Assembly: GCA_964579795.1 (NCBI GenBank)
Contig: CAZOHM010000008.1
Coordinates: 1-64,000, forward strand
Direction of reading: 5' to 3'
DNA length: 64,000 nucleotides
From: JAEYFP01 sp964579795
GTDB taxonomy: Bacteria > Bacillota > Clostridia > Lachnospirales > Lachnospiraceae
Shown: positions 35,628 through 44,835 of the stretch, piece by piece
Numbering within the stretch: position 1 is the first letter of the stretch
How the letters are laid out: the number at the start of each line of letters is the position of its first letter
Position numbers and translations under genes: made by a program
The notes under the pieces: generated by a model
Database searches by the model: none
What the model was told of the DNA's origin: nothing
Seen by the model: only the letters and a program-made list of their open reading frames with translations

Positions 35628-37811
35628 TTATTCATCACGTCTAATAAATTCAAATTCAAAATCATCATCCAAATCAAATTCCTGTGTAGACTGCATCTGT
35701 TGCGAATATCCTGGTCCTGGATGTTGCTGCATCTGCTGTGGGTATTCTGGTCCTGGATGTTGCTGCATCTGCTGTGAATATCCAGGTCTTGCCTGGCGCA
35801 ATGGCCGTGATGGCTGTTCATAAGAATATGGCTGCTGCGGTGTACCATATGACTGCTGTTCGTATGCATACTGCTGAACAGGTTCATAACCGCGCCGTCC
35901 ATATACCTGTTGTTCTTCCATTTGTTGCATATGATAATGCTCCTGCTGTGGCTGCTGTCTTGGTGGTAATGGTTTCTGTTCTTGTGAAATCTGTTCTTGT
36001 TGTTTCTGTTCCGGCTGCTGTATTTGCGTTGCCTGTTTCTGTTCTGGCTGCTGTATTTGTGTTGCCTGTTTCTGTTCAGACTGCTGCAGTATTGCTTTCT
36101 GATTATGTTCAGGCTGTTGTAGCTTTGCCGCCTGTTTCTGTTCCGGCTGCTGTAAAGCGTTCTCTGTTGTAGTCTGTTGCGGCATCTGTTCTTCTGCAAG
36201 CAGATCTGATTCCAGCCTATAACTTGGAGGCAGATCTTCTACACGATTTCCTCGTGGACGTCTTTCATCCTCTACAGATTCTTTTATCGTATGCTCAAGT
36301 TCTGACCAGTCAATTGCCTGTGGCTCTTCAATCAAGTTTTTGTTTTTTTTGCTCTTTTTCTCTTTTTTGGGCTTCTTTTCCTGCTTTTCTCTATGTTTTG
36401 ACTCAAGCAGTTCATCTTTCTGTACTTCCTCATAATCATCTAGAATTTCCAGATCCTCATCCATAAGTTCATCATCGGAATTCATTTGTGAATCAACAAG
36501 GTCGCTTGCCTTGACTAGAGAATCATCTGCATTGTCTTCTTTATCAGCTTCATCTTCTTCATCCTCTTCGTCTTCCTCATCTTCATCAATATATTCATAG
36601 CTTTGATAATCTCTCAGCTTAAGTATCAAATTTAACATTACAATCAGCAGCACAAGAATGACTGCTGCAAGTATACAAATAATTAAAAACCTTCTGTTCG
36701 ACTGTTCTTTGTAGTTACCTGTTTCGCTTGCACCAGTATCTGGTTCTACTGTATTTCCCTTCTCATCCACAGTTGTCCTTATCACTTGAAGATACCGCTG
36801 ATATGTTCCTTCTGTCTGATCATATAAATACCAGCCTTTTCTCCCTTCTGAACTGATTGCATACAGTAGGAAGAAATCTGCACTTGAAACATCATCATTA
36901 GAAACTGCAGTATCCTCCTCTGCCTTATCTGCTTCTGCTGTGTCTGTCCCGCCTTCTCCTGCAGAATCCGCCGTCACCATATAAGCCTCCAGCGTCTGTG
37001 AGTTCCACTGTAGTGTTGCTTTTGCAAATCCGGTTGGTACAGATACTGATTCATCTGTCGGAATAACAATAATAAATCGATTTTCAATTCCCTGTATCAT
37101 GCGGAAATCAGAAAGTTCTCCTGTTGTCTGATTATATAAATTAAAAACTCCATTATTTCCTGTTGTATCTGTTACATACAGTAAAACGATATCTCCCATA
37201 TCAAACTGTGCAGCTTCAACCATTTGCTCTTCATATGTGACTGTTGTTTTATGAAAGAGTGATGGCATAAACTCATCTGCAAATACCGTGGAAATCACCT
37301 TTGTCCCATCGGCAGACATAATTGTACCAGCCTCAACTCCAGTTTCTGTTGCAGCTGTATTTCCTGCTGCAGCAGCAGTATCCTCACCATCAACAGCAAT
37401 TTGGACGCTGTCAGTCGGCACATCTGCTCCATCACCATCTAATACAGCAGAAACACTGACTTCAGCTGTTCCCCCTGATAAAACAGAGAATTCAATATTA
37501 GCTTTTGTATCTGTCAAAGTGATCAGTCCGCCTCCGCCTCCACCATACTCTTGATCACAGCTCGTAAACGACAGACGATTTGCATCATATTCCACAGAAA
37601 TCTGTGGAGCTTCTCCGGCATTTGCCGCATTATCCACCTCTACAGACACAGTAACAGTATCACCCACAGCTGCCGTTTCTTTGTCAGCAGATATTTTCAC
37701 ACTTCCCGCCGCAAACACCTGCAGCTGAAAGAGTAGGCAAATAGCCAGTGCCGCTACTATTCCTCCTATTATTTTCCATTTCATTTGATACATATATACT
37801 CTTTTTTGCAT
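35628..37811 (-). CDS. Single-pass envelope protein, cohesin-like ectodomain and acidic/Gln-rich cytoplasmic tail
   Basis: I do not recognise the full protein (727 residues). Order: signal/membrane helix (about 11-35); a cohesin-like beta domain (about 36-140; SVKISADKETAAVGDTVTVS); two copies of an unnamed module (about 205-240 and 311-346) with LLY, then G..G, then YNQT/YDQT; a membrane helix (about 374-399); then a cytoplasmic tail with an acidic block (408-430), a Lys-rich block (472-492), and Gln-rich repeats (about 535-706) including QQPEQKQATQI and QQMQQHPGP copies. The ectodomain implies binding outside; the tail implies contacts inside. It follows a seven-SH3 glucosaminidase gene at 18 bases, suggesting one unit. 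GGGGTG precedes the ATG. Confidence 0.8.
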   Translation of the reverse strand: MQKRVYMYQMKWKIIGGIVAALAICLLFQLQVFAAGSVKISADKETAAVGDTVTVSVEVDNAANAGEAPQISVEYDANRLSFTSCDQEYGGGGGGLITLTDTKANIEFSVLSGGTAEVSVSAVLDGDGADVPTDSVQIAVDGEDTAAAAGNTAATETGVEAGTIMSADGTKVISTVFADEFMPSLFHKTTVTYEEQMVEAAQFDMGDIVLLYVTDTTGNNGVFNLYNQTTGELSDFRMIQGIENRFIIVIPTDESVSVPTGFAKATLQWNSQTLEAYMVTADSAGEGGTDTAEADKAEEDTAVSNDDVSSADFFLLYAISSEGRKGWYLYDQTEGTYQRYLQVIRTTVDEKGNTVEPDTGASETGNYKEQSNRRFLIICILAAVILVLLIVMLNLILKLRDYQSYEYIDEDEEDEEDEEDEADKEDNADDSLVKASDLVDSQMNSDDELMDEDLEILDDYEEVQKDELLESKHREKQEKKPKKEKKSKKNKNLIEEPQAIDWSELEHTIKESVEDERRPRGNRVEDLPPSYRLESDLLAEEQMPQQTTTENALQQPEQKQAAKLQQPEHNQKAILQQSEQKQATQIQQPEQKQATQIQQPEQKQQEQISQEQKPLPPRQQPQQEHYHMQQMEEQQVYGRRGYEPVQQYAYEQQSYGTPQQPYSYEQPSRPLRQARPGYSQQMQQHPGPEYPQQMQQHPGPGYSQQMQSTQEFDLDDDFEFEFIRRDE

Positions 37812-37829
37812 TTTCGTTCTGCACCCCTT

Positions 37830-40800
37830 TTAATTTCTCTGTACTGTCAGTGTATATGTCTTTGTATTTCCGTTCTGTGCCTTGCAGACAATTGAAATCA
37901 CATTTGATCCTACATTCAGATTAACCACACCTACACCACCTACACTAGACGTTGCAGCAACAGGTGTTGCTCCAATGTTAATAGATTCAACACTGTTATC
38001 AACTGTCAAATAATAATTATCAACAACTGGACTGAACTCCGGTGCAAATGCACAATTATCGACCCAAAGTGCAGACAGATAATTATTCGGATTGGATTCT
38101 GAAGTTGGTTTTGCACAAGTGGTTTCAGGCATATTATTATAGTAAGGTATCTTAAATACAAGTGAAGTATTCAAATCCGAATATGCCTTTTTCATTCTTG
38201 CCGATTCTGAGGATGCAGCAAGAATATTGCTCATATATTGATGTGAATAAATTCCATTGGAGCTGTTCACAACATTAAATTTCTGAAAATACAGTGTGTT
38301 CTGTCCTTTTTTCACATATTTTTCACTCACATATTTAGCGCTTCCCATAATAGATCTATATCTAGAATTCCATGGTCTGTAAAAATCCTCATCTGTTCCC
38401 TGTGCATATATCAATCCATTTATCTGTGCTGTATTTCCATTTGCAGCATATGCGCCTATATTAAAGAAGTTAAATAAATTCTCATAACCCGCAACTGTAC
38501 CAATAACGCTTTGACTTGTTCCATTTACACCCTGTTCCTGCAAGCATCGTGAAGCAATATGATAAGGACTTATGCCTGCTGCTGACCCTGCTTCTGTAAA
38601 TGTACTTGCATATGACCTTGTAGCCCCATCCGGATCAGTATAGCTTCCGTTCATAAATGAAGATGCCAGTATATTTGATACACCTGCCTCATTTTGATAA
38701 TCCTGATGTTCTAGTGTCTCAAACTGGAAAATACCGCTTTCATCAAGGAAATTTCTTGGATCCAAATAATACTGAATCAATTCTCTTGATGCCGATGCCC
38801 AACTTCCACCATCATATCCATACCATGCATCATTTACCCAGTCATATGCCTGTGGTTCTGTTGACTTCCATGAGGAAATACTTGACTTGGAAACAAGATT
38901 CTTTCCAACAGAGCACTCTGCATTAACAGTGTCATTCCACTCTAAATTTGTATTAACAGGTTCGAATTTCCAATTAGGATGGCTTGAATGTAATGTCCTC
39001 AGTGCGCTCTTATACGACTCAGGGAAAGAAGAAATTGCGTTCTCAAAATCACTATCACTCAAAGCTGTCTGTTGTGTTGCAGTTGTTATAATGTTTACCA
39101 AATCAGAGCGAACATATCCACTCTTTTCACTTCCCTGATATGTAAAGCTGACCTGATACCATTTATATCCATCACTGCCGGTTGTTTCTGCCAGGATATT
39201 GACTGCATGTCCTGTATCCAGCTGAACAACAACAGTTCCATTTACTGCACTCTCTCTAACTCTGACGCTTGTACCTTTTATGCTTCCTGTTGAAGCCTGA
39301 CTGTTTGTGTTAACCGTCTGAACAGGTTTTTCTTCCACAGTAACATAATCAGAGCGCATCCATCCTGTTTGTGCTGCATTGTTATATGAGAAGGAAAGTT
39401 CATACCACTTTTTTCCATCCGTGCTATCTTTCTCTGATTTAACAGTCACAGAATGTCCTGTGCTTAATTTGCACAGGACCTCTCCATTAACCGCTTCTTT
39501 TCTGACATTTACATTAATACCTTTCACTGCGCCAGTTCGATCACCATTTGATGCTGATGCTGTTGTTTGTGTTGACGCAACTGAATTTCCTGATACTGTT
39601 GCAGTCGATGCAGTAATCAAACTCACCCCATCCACAAAGTCAGATCTGATATAACCTGTTTGTGGTGTTAAATTATAGGTAAATGATATTTTATACCATG
39701 TATTACCATCGCCAGCCTTTGTCTGCTCTGTAACTGTTATTTTCTGACCACTACTTAGTCTGCATATGATGTCGCCGCTCACAGGCTCTTTTCTTATATT
39801 AATTCCGCTTCCCTTTACGATTCCAATCTGTGTTGCTGATGTGGAAGTGCCTGTACTAGCTGTAGTTGCGACTGTTGTATTTGTATCAGTGGCTGTTACA
39901 TAGTCCATACAAACATAGCCCTGAAGTGCATTTCCATTATGATTAAACTGAACCTTATACCATTTCTTTCCGTCCCCTTCTGTTGTTCCCGTAATGATTA
40001 CCGCCGTTCCATTTTCAAGCGCACCAACAATAGCAGATGACGTGGTTGCCTCTGTACGGACACGAACAGAACTGCCTTTTATTGTTCCGGCCTTCCCTGT
40101 TTCTGATGTAGAGGCTGTCTGTTGTTTGGTAGCAACAACTGTCTCATTCACACTTAGTAAATCAGATCGAATATAACCTGTTATGTCTGTTGTTCCAGTC
40201 GTTGCCGCCGGAATAACAACTTTATACCACTTCTGTGAGTCATCACCAGTTACAGTTTCCGATACAGTCATAACAGCATTCTTTGTCAATGTCGTCATTA
40301 CTGTTCCCTGTACGGATGCAGTTTTTCTGACACGGATACTATTTGCTTTGACCGTTCCAGTCAAAACTTTAGAAGTTGCTGTATTGGAAGTCGTTGTAGT
40401 CTGTGCTGCAGATGCAACCGTTCCGGTTGTAGACAGTAAGTCCGAACGTATATAGCCTTTATAGCTGTTATTGTTTTTAACAAAATTCACATAATACCAT
40501 GTGTTTCCATCACTGCCAGCTGTTGAAGATTCAATTGTAACAGATTGACCATTACTCAATGTTGTTCTGATTCCTGCTGTTTTCGATGCTTCCTCACGAA
40601 CAATTACGTTTGCTCCCTTTACGGTACCACTTGCAGTAGAAGCGGAAATAGCTGTTACTGTACCTCCTGAAGCCGTTGTTAAAGTAGTTGAAGCTGCTGT
40701 TTCTGATTTTTTTACAAGATCTGCCCGAATATACCCAGTGGAACCTGATACAGATATCTGATACCATGTGTTTCCATCGCTGCCCTTCTTTTCATCTGTA

Positions 40801-41057
40801 ATAGTCACTGTTTCATCCTTAACTACTCCAAACGCAAACGAAGCGGTCGTAGAAGCGTCTTTACGCACCATGCCGCTTTTGCAAAGAACGGTTCCCTTTG
40901 CAGCTGTATATCCATATACTTGTTGCTCCATAATGTATGTGACCATTACAGTCGGAAGAACCATACCGCTGATAATCCCCACTATCAGGAGCAATAACAG
41001 AGCGAAGCCACAGGTACCCTTTGCCTGCATCCTTCGTGCATTTGCCCAAATAGACAT
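37830..41057 (-). CDS. Membrane-anchored N-acetylglucosaminidase with seven SH3b domains
   Basis: A 1075-residue cell-wall protein. One N-terminal membrane helix (about 16-42, no cleavage motif seen) is followed by seven bacterial SH3 domains at roughly 50-115, 143-208, 233-303, 324-390, 411-477, 508-575 and 591-656, separated by Ser/Thr-rich linkers. The catalytic domain (about 670-985) is of the LytD/GH73-like glucosaminidase type, with the family's HIASRCLQEQGVNG segment carrying the likely catalytic Glu, and GYENLFNFFNIGAY. The C-terminus (about 990-1075) is a cadherin-like beta-sandwich. SH3 domains likely hold the enzyme on peptidoglycan. It is the first gene of a pair with the receptor-like protein. 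Promoter not clear in 41058-41253. Confidence 0.9.
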   Translation of the reverse strand: MSIWANARRMQAKGTCGFALLLLLIVGIISGMVLPTVMVTYIMEQQVYGYTAAKGTVLCKSGMVRKDASTTASFAFGVVKDETVTITDEKKGSDGNTWYQISVSGSTGYIRADLVKKSETAASTTLTTASGGTVTAISASTASGTVKGANVIVREEASKTAGIRTTLSNGQSVTIESSTAGSDGNTWYYVNFVKNNNSYKGYIRSDLLSTTGTVASAAQTTTTSNTATSKVLTGTVKANSIRVRKTASVQGTVMTTLTKNAVMTVSETVTGDDSQKWYKVVIPAATTGTTDITGYIRSDLLSVNETVVATKQQTASTSETGKAGTIKGSSVRVRTEATTSSAIVGALENGTAVIITGTTEGDGKKWYKVQFNHNGNALQGYVCMDYVTATDTNTTVATTASTGTSTSATQIGIVKGSGINIRKEPVSGDIICRLSSGQKITVTEQTKAGDGNTWYKISFTYNLTPQTGYIRSDFVDGVSLITASTATVSGNSVASTQTTASASNGDRTGAVKGINVNVRKEAVNGEVLCKLSTGHSVTVKSEKDSTDGKKWYELSFSYNNAAQTGWMRSDYVTVEEKPVQTVNTNSQASTGSIKGTSVRVRESAVNGTVVVQLDTGHAVNILAETTGSDGYKWYQVSFTYQGSEKSGYVRSDLVNIITTATQQTALSDSDFENAISSFPESYKSALRTLHSSHPNWKFEPVNTNLEWNDTVNAECSVGKNLVSKSSISSWKSTEPQAYDWVNDAWYGYDGGSWASASRELIQYYLDPRNFLDESGIFQFETLEHQDYQNEAGVSNILASSFMNGSYTDPDGATRSYASTFTEAGSAAGISPYHIASRCLQEQGVNGTSQSVIGTVAGYENLFNFFNIGAYAANGNTAQINGLIYAQGTDEDFYRPWNSRYRSIMGSAKYVSEKYVKKGQNTLYFQKFNVVNSSNGIYSHQYMSNILAASSESARMKKAYSDLNTSLVFKIPYYNNMPETTCAKPTSESNPNNYLSALWVDNCAFAPEFSPVVDNYYLTVDNSVESINIGATPVAATSSVGGVGVVNLNVGSNVISIVCKAQNGNTKTYTLTVQRN

Positions 41058-41253
41058 AATATACCGATTCCCCTTTCAGTATATACGGTGTTTCACAACA
41101 CTTTGTGTGTTGACTTAGTTAGTCAAATTATTTATACAGAGTCCGCACCCTTTTCCTCAAACTAATCATACAACCTGTTTTCGCTTATGTCAACCATATT
41201 TTGCTAAGAAACACCATGCTTCTACAGCGTTTTTAATTAATATTACTGTATAG

Positions 41254-41297
41254 AAAACGGGGCAAGTATGACCAGTGCGGTCAATTTGCCCCGTTTT
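41254..41297 (-). terminator. Terminator after the zinc-ribbon/HTH gene
   Basis: AAAACGGGGCAA / TTTGCCCCGTTTT around a 19-base loop, with T/C-rich sequence after it on the minus strand. It ends the pyr-pur run before the envelope module. The remaining intergenic part 41058-41253 holds GTGTT / AACAC inverted repeats but no other recognisable site. Confidence 0.75.
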
Positions 41298-41340
41298 GAA
41301 ATAAAATTTCTATATTCTTCTTGTATTTGCCTGAATATCA

Positions 41341-41793
41341 TTATCGCATAAAACGTCTCTCCCCAGTTGCACTTCCTTTTTGTCCGTTTCCAAATCCATG
41401 CATATTACTGGAAGATGTATGCTTTGTACCTTGCTCTTCTCTCAGTTGCTTTGCTTCACAATCAGGACAGTAACGTCCTGAACGAATTTCCGTGCCGCAA
41501 ATAAGACATCTCAAAAACATCCTCGAATTAGGTGCTATCTCAATTTTCTCCTCACGAAGCATTTGGCGAATTACATTTGATGCCACACCTGTTGCATCAG
41601 ATACCTGTGACTGTGTTGCACCATGATGTTCTTCAAGATAACTGCGTACTTTACCATAATCATCCAGTTCAATATTTCCACAATTCTCACACTTATACTC
41701 ACCAATACCGGCATAGACTAATTCTCCGTCGCATTTACTGCAATTAGTAGGTCTTCCATATACCATTGAGTTAAGCTCCATTTTTTTTGTCAT
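41341..41793 (-). CDS. Zinc-ribbon/HTH/zinc-ribbon protein (YvyF/TIGR03826-like)
   Basis: A 150-residue protein with a zinc ribbon (CSKCDGELV then CENCG, about 18-38), a helix-turn-helix (ATQSQVSDATGVASNVIRQML, about 58-80), a second ribbon (CLICG then CPDC, about 96-113) and a disordered basic tail. This order resembles the flagellar-operon protein YvyF (TIGR03826) of Bacillota. No flagellar gene is near, so either the role is broader or this is a distant relative. GGGGGTGTCAAC precedes the ATG. It follows purD by 77 bases. Confidence 0.7.
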   Translation of the reverse strand: MTKKMELNSMVYGRPTNCSKCDGELVYAGIGEYKCENCGNIELDDYGKVRSYLEEHHGATQSQVSDATGVASNVIRQMLREEKIEIAPNSRMFLRCLICGTEIRSGRYCPDCEAKQLREEQGTKHTSSSNMHGFGNGQKGSATGERRFMR

Positions 41794-41870
41794 GTTGACA
41801 CCCCCATTTGTTTCACCCCACCAGAATCAACCTCGCAATTGATTATCTGCCGTTATTGTCTGCTCATTTG

Positions 41871-43142
41871 TTATGCTTCGTCGATTGCTTTTCCAATGTC
41901 CTTACGGCAATACTTATTATTAAACTTTACCCATTCTACTGCCTCATATGCATGTTGTCTTGCCTGTTTTAAATCGTTGCCCTTTGCAGTGACTCCAAGA
42001 ACTCTTCCTCCATTTGTCACAACTTTTCCATCCCGGTATGCAGTCCCGGCATGAAATGCAAAAAAATCTTCCCTATTGCTGAAATTCTCAAGCCCTGAAA
42101 TTTCAAAGCCTTTCTCATAGCTCACAGGGTATCCGTATGATGCAAGTACAACACATACAGCTGCATTATCCTCGAATTGTAAATCGATTGTATCAAGTTT
42201 TCCATCAATGCAGGCCTCAATAACATCTATAATATCATTCTTCATTCTTGGGAGAACAACCTGTGCTTCCGGATCGCCAAATCGAGCATTATACTCCAAT
42301 ACCTTTGGTCCATCCTTTGTCAACATCAAACCGAAGAATATAATTCCTTTGAAAGAACGTCCTTCTGCAGCCATGGCATCAACCGTAGCCTGATATACAT
42401 ACTTCTTGCAAAAGCAATCAACTTCATCGGAGTAAAACGGACTCGGTGAAAATGTACCCATTCCTCCAGTATTTAGTCCCTGATCTCCATCCATTGCTCT
42501 TTTATGATCCTGAGCAGATGTCATCAGTTTAATTGTTTTTCCATCTGTAAAAGAAAGCACAGAAACTTCACGTCCTGTCATAAATTCTTCAATAACAATT
42601 TTATTTCCTGCTGATCCAAACTGCTTATCCATCATAATTGACTTGACACCAGCTTTTGCCTCTTCTAGTGTATTACAGATCAATACGCCCTTTCCCAAAG
42701 CAAGTCCATCTGCTTTCAATACAATTGGCAGCTTGGCTGTCTGTAAATAATCTAGTGCTTCCTGTGGTGTATCAAAATTTTCATAGGAAGCCGTAGGAAT
42801 ATTGTACTTTTTCATTAGATCTTTAGAAAACGCTTTGCTGCCTTCCAATATAGCTGCCTTTTTTTCAGGACCAAATACGCGCAATCCTTTCTTTTCAAAA
42901 ACGTCTACTACACCGCCTACAAGTGGGTCATCTGGTCCAACAATTGTCAAATCAATCTGTTCCTTAACAGCAAACTCTGCAAGCTTGTCAAATTCCATAA
43001 CTCCTATATTAATGCACTCTGCTATTTCAGAAATTCCGGCATTACCGGGTGCACAAAATATTTTGTCTACTCTTTTGCTTTTCTTTACGCTCACAGCAAG
43101 CGCATGCTCCCTGCCTCCACCGCCAATAATCAGAACTCTCAT
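41871..43142 (-). CDS. purD: Phosphoribosylamine-glycine ligase
   Basis: Second step of purine synthesis: phosphoribosylamine plus glycine plus ATP to GAR. The 423-residue ATP-grasp enzyme shows the N-terminal IGGGGREHALA, KADGLALGKGV in the ATP-binding region, GTFSPSPFYSDEV, and ARFGDPEAQVVLPRM. Start has AAGGAGAGATAGT; one base separates it from the purN stop. Length and motifs are typical. Confidence 0.96.
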   Translation of the reverse strand: MRVLIIGGGGREHALAVSVKKSKRVDKIFCAPGNAGISEIAECINIGVMEFDKLAEFAVKEQIDLTIVGPDDPLVGGVVDVFEKKGLRVFGPEKKAAILEGSKAFSKDLMKKYNIPTASYENFDTPQEALDYLQTAKLPIVLKADGLALGKGVLICNTLEEAKAGVKSIMMDKQFGSAGNKIVIEEFMTGREVSVLSFTDGKTIKLMTSAQDHKRAMDGDQGLNTGGMGTFSPSPFYSDEVDCFCKKYVYQATVDAMAAEGRSFKGIIFFGLMLTKDGPKVLEYNARFGDPEAQVVLPRMKNDIIDVIEACIDGKLDTIDLQFEDNAAVCVVLASYGYPVSYEKGFEISGLENFSNREDFFAFHAGTAYRDGKVVTNGGRVLGVTAKGNDLKQARQHAYEAVEWVKFNNKYCRKDIGKAIDEA

Positions 43143-43143
43143 A

Positions 43144-43776
43144 CTATCTCTCCTTTTGTATCGTCACCTTGCCATCTTTAAACACCAGATGTTTATTTGC
43201 AATGGCCTGTATTGCCTCTGGAAGAATTATCCATTCTGCTTGTTCCATTACACGTTTCTGCAATATCTGAGGTGTATCATCCGATTCTACTGAAACAGCT
43301 TTCTGCATAATTATTGGTCCGGTATCTGTTCCATTATCTACAAAATGCACGGTTGCACCTGTTATTTTAACTCCCCGTGACAAAACACCCTCATGGACTC
43401 GCAGACCATAATAACCATCTCCACAAAACGAAGGAATCAGTGACGGATGAATATTGATAATCCTGTTTTCATATGCGTTTACAAGCGTAGGTGATAATAC
43501 AACTAAAAAACCAGCCAAAACAATAAGCTCCACATGAGCATCTGATAATGATTTAAGCATTGCGGAATCATAACCTTCTCTTGTTTCATAATCCTTTGGA
43601 CTAATGCATTTTGAAGGAATTCCGTTTTTTTCAGCACGTTCCAATGCATACGCCTGTGATTTATTACTAATAACAAGTGCTATTTCTGTATTTGTAATTC
43701 TTTTATCTGCTATTGCATCTATAATAGCCTGCAGATTGGTTCCACCACCGGACACTAAAACAGCTATTCTCAGCAT
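43144..43776 (-). CDS. purN: Phosphoribosylglycinamide formyltransferase (N10-formyl-THF dependent)
   Basis: Third step of purine synthesis. The 210-residue chain has LVSGGGTNLQAI, the formyl-folate-binding NIHPSLIPSFCGDGYYGL segment, and GATVHFVDNGTDTGPIIMQ with the catalytic Asn/His/Asp set. It overlaps the purM end by 7 bases, indicating coupling. The folate-independent PurT is not seen here. Confidence 0.94.
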   Translation of the reverse strand: MLRIAVLVSGGGTNLQAIIDAIADKRITNTEIALVISNKSQAYALERAEKNGIPSKCISPKDYETREGYDSAMLKSLSDAHVELIVLAGFLVVLSPTLVNAYENRIINIHPSLIPSFCGDGYYGLRVHEGVLSRGVKITGATVHFVDNGTDTGPIIMQKAVSVESDDTPQILQKRVMEQAEWIILPEAIQAIANKHLVFKDGKVTIQKER

Positions 43777-44795
43777 ATTGTTACACCCTTTTCACCTGCT
43801 TCAATTCGTCCAATCTGATATGCCTTCTCTCCGGCTGTCTCAATTGCCTTTATAGTAGCAGCTGCATCCTGACTATCAACAACAAGCATCATGCCAATTC
43901 CCATATTGTATGTATTGTACATCATTTCCTCACTGATCGATCCGCTTTCCTGCAGAAGCTTAAAAATCGGAAGTACCTCATAAGAATCCTTCTGAATGAC
44001 AGCACGTACTCCTTCTGAAAGCATTCTCGGAATATTTTCATAGAAGCCTCCGCCAGTAATATGACTGCATCCTTTTATGTTAATACCAGCATTTTTCACT
44101 CCATTTAAAGCTTTTACATATATTTTCGTAGGAGTCAACAACGCTTCACCAAGTGTACATCCTAGACTGGAAACGTATTCTCCCAAGCATGATTCACGCA
44201 TTGGGAATACTTTTCTTACAAGAGAATATCCATTGCTGTGTATTCCTGAGGAAGCAATTCCAATAATTGTATCAGATGCCTTGATATCTTTTCCTGATAT
44301 CAGCTTTTTCTCATCAACAATACCAACAGCAAATCCTGCTAAATCATATTCATCAATAGGATAAAACCCAGGCATTTCTGCTGTCTCTCCGCCAATTAAT
44401 GCAGCTCCTGCCTGTTTACAGCCTTCTGCAACTCCCTTTACAATGGACGCAATTTTTTCAGGCTCATTCTTCCCGCATGCGATATAGTCAAGGAAAAAGA
44501 GTGGTTCTCCACCGGCACAGGCAATATCATTCACGCACATTGCCACACAGTCAATTCCGATTGTATCATGCTTATCAAGCAGAAATGCTAGCTTCAGCTT
44601 TGTTCCAACTCCATCTGTTCCAGAAACAAGGGTTGGTTTTTCCATGTTTTTATACTTTTCCAAAGAAAAGGCTCCTGAAAAACCGCCCAAACCACCGAGC
44701 ACCTCAGGTCTCATCGTTCCCTTTACATGCTCCTTCATTAATTCCACTGCTTTGTAACCTGCTTCAATATCCACACCTGCACTCTTGTAATCCAT
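43770..44795 (-). CDS. purM: Phosphoribosylformylglycinamidine cyclo-ligase
   Basis: Fifth step of purine synthesis (AIR synthetase). It opens YKSAGVDIEAGYK and has SGTDGVGTKLKLAF, MCVNDIACAGGEPLFFLDYIA, GGETAEMPGFY and GIASSGIHSNGYSLVR. It is 341 residues, usual for the family. GAGGAGAACAG precedes the ATG; 40 bases after purE. Confidence 0.96.
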   Translation of the reverse strand: MDYKSAGVDIEAGYKAVELMKEHVKGTMRPEVLGGLGGFSGAFSLEKYKNMEKPTLVSGTDGVGTKLKLAFLLDKHDTIGIDCVAMCVNDIACAGGEPLFFLDYIACGKNEPEKIASIVKGVAEGCKQAGAALIGGETAEMPGFYPIDEYDLAGFAVGIVDEKKLISGKDIKASDTIIGIASSGIHSNGYSLVRKVFPMRESCLGEYVSSLGCTLGEALLTPTKIYVKALNGVKNAGINIKGCSHITGGGFYENIPRMLSEGVRAVIQKDSYEVLPIFKLLQESGSISEEMMYNTYNMGIGMMLVVDSQDAAATIKAIETAGEKAYQIGRIEAGEKGVTIC

Positions 44796-44835
44796 TCTGT
44801 TCTCCTCTTTACATTGTATGATAACATATGTTATA

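Noticed and set aside
35738..36172. Plus-strand 144-codon frame rich in Val and Ala
   Set aside because: Antisense shadow of the same repeats, with no ribosome site or promoter.
35558..36199. Minus-strand 213-codon frame rich in Asn, Arg, His and Ser
   Set aside because: An alternative frame of the Gln-rich repeat region of the receptor-like gene; no ribosome site and composition follows the repeat.
39000..40800. Repeated similar DNA blocks about 270 bases apart
   Set aside because: They are the coding sequences of the seven SH3b domains, not a separate repeat or CRISPR array.
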